From Clostridia bacterium (GTDB lineage: Bacteria; Bacillota; Clostridia; Oscillospirales; CAG-272): a stretch of DNA of 64,000 nt. Below are positions 23,238 to 31,912 of this stretch, piece by piece. The notes beneath the pieces are model-generated. The model did no database searches and was not told the origin of the DNA. It was given only the letters and a program-made list of their open reading frames with translations. The translations under genes were made by a program, and so were the position numbers. How positions within the stretch are numbered: the first letter of the stretch is position 1; the number at the start of each line of letters is the position of its first letter. Location of the stretch: contig JAFUQU010000011.1 of the NCBI GenBank assembly GCA_017472255.1, positions 283,072 through 347,071 of the forward strand, in the 5' to 3' direction.

Positions 23238-24212
23238 ATGGTCTTCTACGAAATTCGCATTACGAGCCAGCCGCGCATCCGTTTCGCCTGTTCGGACACG
23301 CTGGAGCTGCGTCCGGGCAGCCGGAACATCATCGATCACCGCCGGGATATGATCGAGCTGTCGCTGAACGAATACGCCACCAATCAAATCGCGACCGAAT
23401 CCGGCAGCTATACGCAGATTCCCCATACGCTGGGGGTATTCATGCCCGACTGCCGGTATGTGATTACGCCGCAGATTGACGAGCCGACGCGGGTTACAAG
23501 CAATTCCGTCGCCGTGCAGATCGACGGGCTGGATTACCGTCGCCGCGATCTTCCGGAAACGGAGGCGGCGGAGATTATCCGCGCGGGGGATGCCGACACA
23601 ATCTTTCTGCCCCGGTTTCTGCCGATGGACGAGGACACGCTGATCATGTATCAGAGCATTTCCAAAACGCTGATGAACCATTATGCCGCAGCGGGCGCCA
23701 GCGAGCGGATGCTCGCCGTCGCCTGCTGGTATGAGCTGGCGGCGCTGGTGAACACGCTGTTCTGCGAATCGGTGCTTGGCGCGGCGGGGAAGCGGGACGC
23801 TTCGGGGGCGTACTACGTACACAAGGCGAAGAAATATCTGTGCGCCCATTTCTGCGAAGGGCTGACGCTGGAGCAGGTGGCGGCGGAGCTTGGCATATCC
23901 AAAAGCTATCTTTGCGGCGTATTCCGGGCGGGCACCGGACAGACGGTTATCGGCTACATCAACACCCTGCGTATGCAGCGGGTTCGGGAACGGATCACCG
24001 GAACGAACGACAGCTTTGCGTCCATCTGCGCGGGAGTTGGATTGCATGATATGCGTTATGCCCAGCGGCTGTTCAAGAAGCATTTCGGCGTGAGTATGCA
24101 GCGCTGCCGACAGCTGGAGCACGGAATTTCGCTCTACCACACCAATCCGTGGAAGCGCGACGCCATCGACCACGATATCTACGATGACGAGAAGAACGCC
24201 GACGGGCAGTAG
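23238..24212 (+). CDS. AraC-family transcriptional regulator
   Basis: A 324-residue regulator with a cupin-like N-terminal ligand domain (about residues 1-150; GVFMPDCRYVI) and a C-terminal AraC domain: LTLEQVAAELGISKSYLCGVFRAGTGQTVIGYINTLRM and ASICAGVGLHDMRYAQRLFKKHFGVS. The strong GGGAGGGG ribosome site sets the start. Divergent from the solute-binding operon, so the natural target is the 165-bp intergenic region. Its sugar-type domain order differs from the Rob-like regulator at 17073. Confidence 0.9.
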   Translation: MVFYEIRITSQPRIRFACSDTLELRPGSRNIIDHRRDMIELSLNEYATNQIATESGSYTQIPHTLGVFMPDCRYVITPQIDEPTRVTSNSVAVQIDGLDYRRRDLPETEAAEIIRAGDADTIFLPRFLPMDEDTLIMYQSISKTLMNHYAAAGASERMLAVACWYELAALVNTLFCESVLGAAGKRDASGAYYVHKAKKYLCAHFCEGLTLEQVAAELGISKSYLCGVFRAGTGQTVIGYINTLRMQRVRERITGTNDSFASICAGVGLHDMRYAQRLFKKHFGVSMQRCRQLEHGISLYHTNPWKRDAIDHDIYDDEKNADGQ

Positions 24213-24228
24213 CCCGTCGGCGTTCTTC
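24191..24228. terminator. 17-bp convergent hairpin containing the araC stop codon
   Basis: A perfect 17-nt inverted repeat (24191-24207 with 24212-24228; core AACGCCGACGGGC) whose 4-nt loop begins the TAG stop of the araC gene. It also overlaps the last codons of the HD-protein gene on the other strand. No T-run follows, so it may act as an mRNA 3' end stabiliser as well as a terminator. Confidence 0.6.
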
Positions 24229-24805
24229 ACAGGGGCATCCGCACGGACGGGATGCCTTCCAGCACGAGACGGCTGGCGAGTTGGATTTCCTCGATCATGT
24301 AGGTATTGCGGCTGAACACCTCGTAGGTCGAGCAGAACTTGTCCACCGCGCTGACCAGCCAGCTTTCCCGATAAAGGGGAAGGAAAAAGGTCAGGGGGAA
24401 CATATGCTTGGTGATGATGTCCTTCTCCCGATCGCTCAATTCAAAATCGAACTGGGCGTTGGAAAAGGCGGTGTAGGGGTGTGAGAAGCCGTGAAGCCTT
24501 AGCAGCCCGCGATAGAAGGAAGGCGGCGGGGTTGTGTGCCAGTCGTAGAGAAAGTAATCATGGAGCAGTGCGCCGCGCACCAGCTCGCAAAGATTAAAGC
24601 CGAGCCATGGATAGCGCCTTGCGATACGGTAGGAGAAGTATGCCACCGCCAGGCTGTGGGTCAGGCAGGAAGTGTTGCCGTGCTGGGTGAAAGCGGCCTC
24701 TTCGGCAATGCGGGAGCCGGAGATCGTCTGTGCTACAAGGTCGAGAAATTCAGGTTGAGTACAGATATTCACGTTGGACGATTGGTTCCTTTCGACAAAA
24801 TACAT
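24227..24805 (-). CDS. HD-domain phosphohydrolase family protein
   Basis: A 192-residue protein with the HD metal-binding pattern: His42 and His50 (HGNTSCLTHSLAVAYFSYRIA), the doublet His82-Asp83 in GALLHDYFLYDWH, and a later Asp in LVSAVDKFCSTYE. HD proteins hydrolyse phosphate esters of nucleotides; this short stand-alone type is of unknown substrate. It has its own promoter and converges with the AraC gene. Confidence 0.8.
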   Translation of the reverse strand: MYFVERNQSSNVNICTQPEFLDLVAQTISGSRIAEEAAFTQHGNTSCLTHSLAVAYFSYRIARRYPWLGFNLCELVRGALLHDYFLYDWHTTPPPSFYRGLLRLHGFSHPYTAFSNAQFDFELSDREKDIITKHMFPLTFFLPLYRESWLVSAVDKFCSTYEVFSRNTYMIEEIQLASRLVLEGIPSVRMPL

Positions 24806-24811
24806 ATCTAC

Positions 24812-24840
24812 ATTATAGCAGATATTGAAGATTACATCAA
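24812..24840 (-). promoter_or_regulatory. promoter of the HD-protein gene
   Basis: Minus strand TTGATG (24840-24835), 17-nt spacer, TATAAT (24817-24812). Confidence 0.65.
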
Positions 24841-24882
24841 GCAGCGATGGTGAACAATATGTGAACTCAATATGAAATCAAA

Positions 24883-24917
24883 GACGCACACTTGCAGTCA
24901 TAGCTGCAGTGTGCGTC
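24883..24917 (-). terminator. hairpin downstream of the NERD-protein gene
   Basis: GACGCACACTTGCAG / CTGCAGTGTGCGTC with one bulged base, after the minus-strand gene at 24942; the T-run is weak. Confidence 0.6.
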
Positions 24918-24941
24918 CGAATTACTTATAGTTCCACGGAA

Positions 24942-25619
24942 TTATTTATAATTCCGTATGGCACGCTTATGCTTTCGAGCGACATCCTTGCCGCTCACAA
25001 TTTTACCGGCGATAGCCCGCCGCACCCTTCCGACCTGCGAAGTGGAGAGGGCGTTCTTCTTGCCCACGCGGCGGATGTAGCCCACCAGTCCCTCGGTGGG
25101 GATGACGTTGTCATGCTTCTTGGAAAAGGTGACACGATGGGACGTGAACACCACAATATTATACATCGGGACGTTGTACTGCCCCTCGGCTTTCAAAATT
25201 TCCTGCACGATTTTCACGTGGGTGTTGTTCTGGCGGATGGGGTTGTAGAACTGGATTTTTTTGTCGTTGTAGGTCTGCCACCAATTGCGCTCGTCCGGGC
25301 TTTGAATGTAGCCGTTGTGGCTCTTGACCTCGATGACGTAAACGCCGCTGCGGGTGATGACCAGATGATCGATCTCTGCGTGCTTGTCCGGCGTGTTCAG
25401 GTAGGGCAGGTAGATGCCCGAAAAGACCGCCGCGTCGCCGAAATTCTTCTTGAGCAGGGCGTCGATGCGCGCCTCGCTTTCCCGACCGTACTGTTCGATT
25501 TTGCGTCGGCGGGCGGTGGTTTTGTACCGCACGACGATCGCAAAGGCGGCGATCACAACTGCCAGCGTGCCGACCAGCGTGGCAAGGCAGATGAGAAGGG
25601 TTTTTATGTTATCGTTCAT
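24942..25619 (-). CDS. membrane-anchored NERD-domain protein
   Basis: A 225-residue protein with an N-terminal membrane helix (about residues 8-30) and a NERD (nuclease-related) domain. The nuclease-like core is AEIDHLVITRSGVYVIEVKSHNG: Glu82, Asp84, Glu97 and Lys99 fit the E-x-D...E-x-K pattern of restriction-endonuclease-like folds. The basic C-terminus (KDVARKHKRAIRNYK) could contact nucleic acid. The cellular role of NERD proteins is poorly defined. Confidence 0.85.
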   Translation of the reverse strand: MNDNIKTLLICLATLVGTLAVVIAAFAIVVRYKTTARRRKIEQYGRESEARIDALLKKNFGDAAVFSGIYLPYLNTPDKHAEIDHLVITRSGVYVIEVKSHNGYIQSPDERNWWQTYNDKKIQFYNPIRQNNTHVKIVQEILKAEGQYNVPMYNIVVFTSHRVTFSKKHDNVIPTEGLVGYIRRVGKKNALSTSQVGRVRRAIAGKIVSGKDVARKHKRAIRNYK

Positions 25620-25690
25620 TAAAAGGGTTGTATCCTGACTTTGTTCATTTTGTTACAGGCGGCGCTATGCGCCGCCTGCTTTTGTTGCTA

Positions 25691-25915
25691 TTACTCCAAG
25701 GACTGAAGATAGTTGACCACATCGCCCACCGAGATGAACTTGGAAAGCTGCTTGTCGTCAATCTCCACGCCCAGCTTATCCTCGCAGAGCAGGATCAGGT
25801 CAGCCAGCTCCAGCGAATTGATGCCCAGATCGCCGGTCAGCTCGGCGTCCATGGTGATAAGCTCGGGATCGATGGACAGATCGTCCACCAGAATGTTTTT
25901 CAGCTGTTCGTACAT
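25691..25915 (-). CDS. acyl carrier protein
   Basis: A 74-residue ACP. The phosphopantetheine attachment site is DLGINSLELADL with Ser34. The acidic helix pattern (DDLSIDPELITMDAELTGDLG) is typical. The ATG at 25915 has GAAGGA at good distance; an in-frame ATG three codons upstream sits directly on the ribosome site. The gene follows an acyl-CoA/ACP ligase gene by 29 nt. It is separate from any fatty acid synthase cluster, so it may be a dedicated carrier for the ligase product. Confidence 0.9.
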   Translation of the reverse strand: MYEQLKNILVDDLSIDPELITMDAELTGDLGINSLELADLILLCEDKLGVEIDDKQLSKFISVGDVVNYLQSLE

Positions 25916-25944
25916 TGGAATCATCCTTCGTTAATTTATATATT

Positions 25945-27672
25945 TTACTGATACAGGAAACGCTTGATTTTCTTGGAGGTCGTTTTTTCAAACTCCTCGG
26001 TGCGAACTTCAACGGCGGTCATGTGTTTGAAGGAGGGCAGTTCGCGGTTAATCTTGTTGACCTCGTCCTTGATGGCGGTGTCGATTTCGTCCTGGCTCTT
26101 GCCCTCAAACTGATCGAGGTCGGGGAAGATCAGCGCGGTGATGGCGATTTCGCCGGAAGCCTCGTCCTTGCGTCCGACAACCACCGATTCCTTAATCAGC
26201 GTGCTGTGGGACAGGTGCTCCTCCAGCTCCTCAGGGAAGACGTTCTTGCCGTTGGAGAGGATAATCACGTTCTTCTTGCGTCCGGTGATAAAGATGTAGC
26301 CGTCCTTATCTATGTAACCGATATCGCCGGTGCGGAAGTAATATTCGCGGGGGGTGAAGACCTCGCGGGTCGCCTTGTCGTTCTTGTAGTAGCCCAGCAT
26401 GACGTTGTCGCCCTTGGCAACGATCTCGCCAGTTTCGTCCCGAGGATCCTCGCGCTCGATTTTCACGTCCACGCCGAAGACGGGCTTACCCGCCGAACCG
26501 AAGCGGGGCGGAATGACTTCGGGGGGATTGCAGGCCAGCAGAGGCGCGCACTCGGTGATGCCGTAGCCCTCGTAAATCGTAATGCCGAAGGAATAGAAAT
26601 CCTTGAGAATCTGCGGGCTGATGGGCGCGCCGCCGCAGATCATGGTCTTAACCTCGCCGCCCAGCGCGCCGAGAATCTGACCGAAGAACTTCGCGCGCAG
26701 GTCGATGCCGATTTTCAGCAGAGCGTCGGACACCTTCATCAGCGTGCGGACAGCCTTTTCCTTGCCTTTTTTGCGGATTTCGTCCCAGATGCGCTTGTAG
26801 ATCGTTTCCACAAACAGCGGAACCAGCACCAGCGCGTTGGGCTTGAAGTTGGCAAAGTTACGCATGACGTACTTCAGGCTCTCGTTGATGTAAGCGGTGG
26901 CGCCCAGATTGATAACCGCCAGATGACCGCAGGTCATTTCGTAGGTGTGATGCTGCGGAAGCACCGAAACCAGACGGGTGGTATCGTCGTAGGGGGTAGT
27001 CAGGCAGGATGCCCACGCGGCAGTGACCAGGTTTTTCATGCAGAGCATGACGCCCTTGGACGTGCCGGTGGTGCCGGAAGTAAAGAGGATGGCGCACATC
27101 TTCTCCTTATCGATGACGCGGGAGCTGTAGGAAAGGTCGCGGTTTTCAAGCCCCTGCTTGCCCAGCTTGAGGATGTCCTCCCAGGGCATGACGACGGGCT
27201 GATGGGGCAGGGAAGAATCCACGCTGTCCTCGCCGTTCATGGGAACGAAGAAGCGGAGCTTCGGCATCTGCTCAGCCAGCGCGGTCAGCTTTCCGGCGAA
27301 GTCGGAGGAGTAGACGATCATCTGACATTCCGCCAGATTGAGGAAGCCCACCATCTGTTCGATGGAAACTTCCTTGTCCAGCGGCACGATGACGCTGTTG
27401 GTGTTGACGGTGCCCAGATAGGTGACGGTGAACTTTGCCGAGGTCTCGCCGACCACGGCGATATGCGCGCCGATCAGGTCGAGGGTGGACAGCGCGGTGC
27501 CGAACTGCTCAACCTCATCGCGCAGGCGGTTGTAAGAGAATTCCACCTGCTGCTTGGTCTCCTTGTCCTTGTAGACGTACAGCGGCTTATCGCCGTACAG
27601 GAACGCGGAGCCGATGACCATATCGCGCAGATCTTTGATTTCGCGCGGGGGTCTGCGTTTGATAGCTTTCAT
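25945..27672 (-). CDS. AMP-dependent acyl-CoA/acyl-ACP synthetase
   Basis: A 575-residue member of the ANL adenylating superfamily. Motifs: ATP-binding ILFTSGTTGTSKGVML, GGAPISP, YEGYGITECAP, the hinge Asp in YFRTGDIGYIDKDGYIFITGRKKNVIILSNGKNVFPEELE, and the C-terminal Lys in KTTSKKIKRF. It activates a fatty or other carboxylic acid with ATP, then transfers it to CoA or, given the following gene, to the acyl carrier protein. The adjacency argues for acyl-ACP ligation in recycling exogenous fatty acids or making a specialised lipid (inference). Confidence 0.9.
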   Translation of the reverse strand: MKAIKRRPPREIKDLRDMVIGSAFLYGDKPLYVYKDKETKQQVEFSYNRLRDEVEQFGTALSTLDLIGAHIAVVGETSAKFTVTYLGTVNTNSVIVPLDKEVSIEQMVGFLNLAECQMIVYSSDFAGKLTALAEQMPKLRFFVPMNGEDSVDSSLPHQPVVMPWEDILKLGKQGLENRDLSYSSRVIDKEKMCAILFTSGTTGTSKGVMLCMKNLVTAAWASCLTTPYDDTTRLVSVLPQHHTYEMTCGHLAVINLGATAYINESLKYVMRNFANFKPNALVLVPLFVETIYKRIWDEIRKKGKEKAVRTLMKVSDALLKIGIDLRAKFFGQILGALGGEVKTMICGGAPISPQILKDFYSFGITIYEGYGITECAPLLACNPPEVIPPRFGSAGKPVFGVDVKIEREDPRDETGEIVAKGDNVMLGYYKNDKATREVFTPREYYFRTGDIGYIDKDGYIFITGRKKNVIILSNGKNVFPEELEEHLSHSTLIKESVVVGRKDEASGEIAITALIFPDLDQFEGKSQDEIDTAIKDEVNKINRELPSFKHMTAVEVRTEEFEKTTSKKIKRFLYQ

Positions 27673-27717
27673 AATATTTTTAATCCTTTGATGTAAGAAT
27701 AGATTTCACCAAATATA

Positions 27718-27746
27718 ATTATACTATAATTCGACCGATTTGTCAA
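27718..27746 (-). promoter_or_regulatory. promoter of the ligase-ACP operon
   Basis: Minus strand TTGACA (27746-27741), 17-nt spacer, TATAAT (27723-27718). Confidence 0.8.
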
Positions 27747-27797
27747 GAGATTAACGGTTTGTTTACAATGGGAGATTGGTACGTTGCTTTTACCATA

Positions 27798-27925
27798 ATC
27801 CAAAAACCAACTAACCTATGGCGGGCGTCGCCCTCGTCGCCCGCCATGGGAACAGAGCGCACAAATGAGCGTATTGTTAGGCGGCGACGAGGGCGACGCC
27901 GCCTATAGGTTAGTTTGCTTTGGAT
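27798..27925. repeat. MITE-like intergenic element with about 46-bp terminal inverted repeats
   Basis: Left arm starts ATCCAAAAACCAACTAACC and continues through GGCGGGCGTCGCCCTCGTCGCC; the right arm, read on the minus strand, starts ATCCAAAGCAAACTAACC and continues through GGCGGCGTCGCCCTCGTCGCC. The arms match over most of about 46 bp and flank a short AT-richer centre (27845-27879). No open frame inside is credible. It could form a long hairpin RNA. Confidence 0.7.
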
Positions 27926-27969
27926 AAAGAAGGCTTATTTGTTTGACTTTGGGAAAGAAAACTTACAAT

Positions 27970-29754
27970 TCACACTTCCCGTGTCAGATATGCCAGCTTC
28001 TCCCGATCGCCCGGGCAGAGATAGGGGGACAGCACCTCGCGCACCTGCGCGTGATAATCGTTCAGACGGCGGATGTCGCTTCTGTCCATATAAGCGGTGT
28101 CAATGCCGTCCAAATCAATGGGGCAGAAGGTGAGATTCTCGAAGCAGAGGAACTGACCGTATTCGTTGTGAACGCTTTTCTGGGTCACAAGCTCGTTTTC
28201 GATGCGAATGCCGTGGCTGTTTTCCTCGTAAACGCCCGGCTCGTCGGTGGTAATCATGCCAACCTCCAGCTTCGCCGAACCGTTCTTCCAGTGGAAGCGG
28301 TTGGGGCCTTCGTGAACGCTCAGGCAGTAGCCCACGCCGTGACCGGTTCCGCAGCGATAGTCGATGCCGGCTTCCCACAGGGGCTGGCGGCAGAGTACAT
28401 CCAGCGCGATGCCGGTGGCGCCTTCCAAAAACTGCGCCCTCGCGAGGCGAAGCATCCCCATGGCCGTGAGCGTATAGTGCTTCCTGATTTCGTCCGAAAT
28501 CCCGCCCAGAACGAAAGTGCGGGTGATGTCGGTGGTGCCCTCCAGATACTGTCCGCCGGAATCCACCAGCAGCATGGGAACGGGGGCGGTTCTATCAATC
28601 TTCGCGTTGGAATCCTTCGACGCGGAATAATGCATCATCGCGGCGTTCGCGCCGAAGGCGGCGATGGTGCCGAAGGACACGTCGATGAAATGAACGCCCA
28701 CCCGCTCGGCGCATTCCCGGCGCAGGTTTTTCAGGTATTCCGCCACGCTCAGCTCGTCGAATTCCCGTTCGCCGTATTTCAGCTCCAGCATCAGCTTCGT
28801 CACCGCCAGACCGTCGGCAATATGGCAGCGGCGGAGGTTTTCAAGCTCGATTTCGTTCTTTTTCGCCTTCATCAGCAGCGTGGGATTCTTCGCGTCCACG
28901 GTTTTACAGCCGGACAGAAGATTCACGATGGCGGCGTTCACTGCGGATTTGTCGATGAGCACGGTTTCGCCCTTTATCTCGGCGAGGTCGGCGTAAAAAA
29001 CGCCGTAATCCCGCAGGGTCACGCCGTTCGTCTTCAGCTGTTCCGCCACATCGGCGGCCGCCGACCGGTCGGCGTAGAGGGTGTCGGAGGTTTCGGTGAC
29101 GATGCAGTAGGAGAGGAAGGTCTGGGTCGTGGAAACATCGTTTCCGCGCAGGTTGTAGAACCACGCGATATCGTTCAGCGAAGACATGACAAAGGCGGTG
29201 CATTTCTTTTCAGCGAGGGCGGCGCGCACGTCGGACAGCTTCTCGGCGTGGGATTTGCCCGCGTATTTCACGTCCAGCGCCCACAGCTTCGTGCCGGGAA
29301 GACCGGGGCGGTCGTTCCAGATAAGACCGGGGAAATCCACGTCGCTGACAATTTTAACGCTCTCGGGCAGCTTTTTGGCGATGTCGTCCGCCAGCTTGCA
29401 GGAAACGCAGCGTCCGTCGTAGGCGAGGGTCTGCCCGCCCTTCAGGTTGGCGGCGATATATTCCTCGGGGGTCGGAACGCCCTCGCTGCCGGATTTCATC
29501 AGGTCGATGCCGCTGCCCTCGATCTGCCGGGCTGCTTGAATATAATAGCGCCCGTCGGTGAACAGCTTGGCGGTGTCGGCGGTGAGAATAAGCGTTCCCG
29601 CCGAGCCGGTGAAGCCGGAGAGCCATGCGCGCGCCTTAAAGTGAGGTGCGACATATTCGGATTGATGGTGGTCGTCCGAGGGAACGAGCAGCATATCAAC
29701 GCCCCGCTGGCGCATCAGAGCGCGGACGGCGGCGAGCTTTTCGATTGTGGTCAT
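27970..29754 (-). CDS. pepP: aminopeptidase P family protein (Xaa-Pro aminopeptidase)
   Basis: A 594-residue M24 metallopeptidase of the long, three-domain type found in eukaryotic APP1 and many bacteria: two creatinase-like N-terminal domains (VDMLLVPSDDHHQSEY; LTADTAKLFTDGRYY) and a pita-bread catalytic domain. Metal ligands are visible in LLVDSGGQY, GTTDITRTF, GTGHGVGYCLSVHEGP, TTDEPGVY and RIENELV. It removes N-terminal residues preceding proline, in the cytoplasm. It is monocistronic here. Confidence 0.92.
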   Translation of the reverse strand: MTTIEKLAAVRALMRQRGVDMLLVPSDDHHQSEYVAPHFKARAWLSGFTGSAGTLILTADTAKLFTDGRYYIQAARQIEGSGIDLMKSGSEGVPTPEEYIAANLKGGQTLAYDGRCVSCKLADDIAKKLPESVKIVSDVDFPGLIWNDRPGLPGTKLWALDVKYAGKSHAEKLSDVRAALAEKKCTAFVMSSLNDIAWFYNLRGNDVSTTQTFLSYCIVTETSDTLYADRSAAADVAEQLKTNGVTLRDYGVFYADLAEIKGETVLIDKSAVNAAIVNLLSGCKTVDAKNPTLLMKAKKNEIELENLRRCHIADGLAVTKLMLELKYGEREFDELSVAEYLKNLRRECAERVGVHFIDVSFGTIAAFGANAAMMHYSASKDSNAKIDRTAPVPMLLVDSGGQYLEGTTDITRTFVLGGISDEIRKHYTLTAMGMLRLARAQFLEGATGIALDVLCRQPLWEAGIDYRCGTGHGVGYCLSVHEGPNRFHWKNGSAKLEVGMITTDEPGVYEENSHGIRIENELVTQKSVHNEYGQFLCFENLTFCPIDLDGIDTAYMDRSDIRRLNDYHAQVREVLSPYLCPGDREKLAYLTREV

Positions 29755-29800
29755 GGTTGTTTGTCCTTTATATTATAATGATAGATTTCAGACGGCGGAC

Positions 29801-30526
29801 TTATTCCTCGTCGAGTCGATTGATGTACGCCGGATTGCTGCGGAAGGTCAGCTCTGTCTCTTTTATTTTGTTGGAATTGCCGATTTTGTAGGGAAGCACG
29901 CTCTTTTCGTTGTCATAAACAACGAAAGTGTAATTCATCTTCGCATTTTCGGAAACATCTTCGCCGTAAAATACGTCTAAATAGAGAGATTCGAGAGCGG
30001 TGAAGTTCACGCCGGTGAAAACAATGCGGCGGAATTCATACAGCGGACGGGAAGTCTCCGCGAAGGTGTACTCGGTGTAAACCTTCCCGCTCCCGTCGCG
30101 GAGCATAAAGACGAAGGTTTCGCCCGAAGGACGCTCGGTCAGACCGTATTTTTCCATCAGCGTGTTGATGGTGGAGCGGCTGTTGTAGCGGAACGTGACC
30201 TGCACCTCGCCCGCAGATTCGCAGAGCGCGACTTCGGTGGCCTTGTACCAGCCGTCCTCGTCCATGTTGGTGTACGGCTCCTGCAAATTGACGGTGAAGT
30301 TCTGGGGATCGGCGGCATAAGCCTCCAGCGCGGTGGACGTCCAGGTGAACTCCCGGAAATCCTTCGGCGTTTTGGCAAGCTGCATCCGTCCCAGCAGAAC
30401 GGCGAAGGTTCCGAGGATGATCGTGTAGGCGATCAGCTTGAAGATAAACCGGATGATTTTCTTCGGGCGGAAGCGTCGGTGAGGGGTGTAATCCTCTTCT
30501 TCTTCGGTCTCGTAGGTGTAGTCCAT
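29801..30526 (-). CDS. single-pass membrane protein of unknown function
   Basis: A 241-residue protein: acidic then basic cytoplasmic N-terminus (ETEEEEDYTPHRRFRPKK), a membrane helix at about residues 25-45, and an extracytoplasmic domain of about 190 residues with alternating strand pattern (FTVNLQEPYTN, VQVTFRYNSRST, FVVYDNEKSVLPYKIG). The ATG at 30526 is preceded by AAGGAG; upstream frame is poor. No family recognised. Confidence 0.65.
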   Translation of the reverse strand: MDYTYETEEEEDYTPHRRFRPKKIIRFIFKLIAYTIILGTFAVLLGRMQLAKTPKDFREFTWTSTALEAYAADPQNFTVNLQEPYTNMDEDGWYKATEVALCESAGEVQVTFRYNSRSTINTLMEKYGLTERPSGETFVFMLRDGSGKVYTEYTFAETSRPLYEFRRIVFTGVNFTALESLYLDVFYGEDVSENAKMNYTFVVYDNEKSVLPYKIGNSNKIKETELTFRSNPAYINRLDEE

Positions 30527-30621
30527 TGTGTTTCTCCTTGCTTTTGACGGAATCATAAATAAACGATAACACATTATAACACATTTTTTTCAAAAATTCA
30601 AGTAAAATTAATAGACTGGTC

Positions 30622-30651
30622 TTGAAATATTATATGACTTTGTGGTAAAAT
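30622..30651 (+). promoter_or_regulatory. promoter of the aminotransferase gene
   Basis: TTGAAA (30622-30627), 18-nt spacer, TAAAAT (30646-30651). Confidence 0.55.
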
Positions 30652-30724
30652 ATTATGAACAGTATTTTTCTGCACATGATAATACCGTAATCTAACATTA
30701 CATACATTGAAAGGAATCCAAATC

Positions 30725-31912
30725 ATGGAATACCGCATCTCTGACAAAATGAAAGACATGAAGCCCTCCGCCATCCGCGAAATCTTTAAGGCGCTGGCTG
30801 ATCCTACCATTATTTCTTTCGCGGCGGGCAATCCCGCTCCCGAATCCTTCCCGGTGGCTGACCTTTCCCGCATCTCCGCCGACATCTTCCGCGACAGCTC
30901 CACCGCCGCCCTCCAGTACAGCATCACCGAGGGCTATCCGGCGCTGCGTCAGGACGTTATCGACCGCCTGTCTACCCGCTTTGGCATCGGACGGGACTTC
31001 GACATGACGATCATCACCTCCGGCGGTCAGCAGGGCATCGAGCTTCTCTGCAAAACCATGTGCAACGAGGGCGATGTGGTAATCTGCGAGAACCCCAGCT
31101 TCATCGGCGCGCTGAACGCCTTCCGTTCCTGCGGCGCACAGACCGTGGGCGTGGAGCTTGAGGAGGACGGCGTGAACATCGAAGCGCTGGAGGCGACGAT
31201 CAAAGCCAATCCCAACGCGAAGATTCTCTATCTCATCCCCACCTTCCAGAATCCGGCGGGAACCTGTATGTCGCTGGAAAAGCGTAAGGCGGCGCTGGCG
31301 CTGGCAAAGAAATACAACCTGCTGATTCTTGAGGACAACCCCTACGGCGAACTGCGCTTCGCGGGCGAGGAAATCCCCACCATCAAATCGATGGACGAGG
31401 ACGGCGTGGTGGTTTACAGCGGTTCCTACTCCAAGGTGCTGTCCGCCGGTATGCGCATCGGCTTCATCTGCGGTCCGGAGCCTGTGGTGCAGAAGATGGT
31501 CGTCGCAAAGCAGGTTGAGGACGTTCACACCAACATCTTCTTCCAGATGCTCTGCCACCGTTACATCGCCGAGTGCGACATGGACGCGCACATCGAAGGC
31601 ATCCGCGCGCTCTATCGCCGCAAGTGCGGTCTGATGTTGTCCGAGCTGGATCAGCATATGCCCGACTGCGTGAAGTACACCCGTCCCGAGGGCGGTCTGT
31701 TCATCTGGTGTACGCTGCCGGACAACATCGATCAGGGGCTGTTCGTTAAAAAGGCGATGGAGAAGAAGGTCGCCGTCGTTCCCGGTCAGGCGTTCAACTG
31801 CGACACCGCCGCGCCCAGCCAGTGCTTCCGCATCAACTATTCCACCCCCTCCGACGAGCAGATCATCGCCGGCGTGGGCTATCTCGCCGACGCGGTTAAG
31901 GCGATGCTGTGA
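30725..31912 (+). CDS. PLP-dependent aminotransferase, class I/II
   Basis: A 395-residue fold-type I aminotransferase. Visible: SFAAGNPAPESFPVADL, the TSGGQQGIELLCKTMCNEGD substrate/cofactor region, PTFQNPAGTCM, LEDNPYGELRF (Asp binding the pyridine N) and SYSKVLSAGMRIGFI with the Schiff-base Lys, then FRINYSTPS. It resembles the 2-aminoadipate/aromatic aminotransferase (MocR-C-terminal-like) group without an attached HTH. The ATG at 30725 has AAAGGA upstream. Amino-donor specificity is not readable. Confidence 0.9.
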   Translation: MEYRISDKMKDMKPSAIREIFKALADPTIISFAAGNPAPESFPVADLSRISADIFRDSSTAALQYSITEGYPALRQDVIDRLSTRFGIGRDFDMTIITSGGQQGIELLCKTMCNEGDVVICENPSFIGALNAFRSCGAQTVGVELEEDGVNIEALEATIKANPNAKILYLIPTFQNPAGTCMSLEKRKAALALAKKYNLLILEDNPYGELRFAGEEIPTIKSMDEDGVVVYSGSYSKVLSAGMRIGFICGPEPVVQKMVVAKQVEDVHTNIFFQMLCHRYIAECDMDAHIEGIRALYRRKCGLMLSELDQHMPDCVKYTRPEGGLFIWCTLPDNIDQGLFVKKAMEKKVAVVPGQAFNCDTAAPSQCFRINYSTPSDEQIIAGVGYLADAVKAML

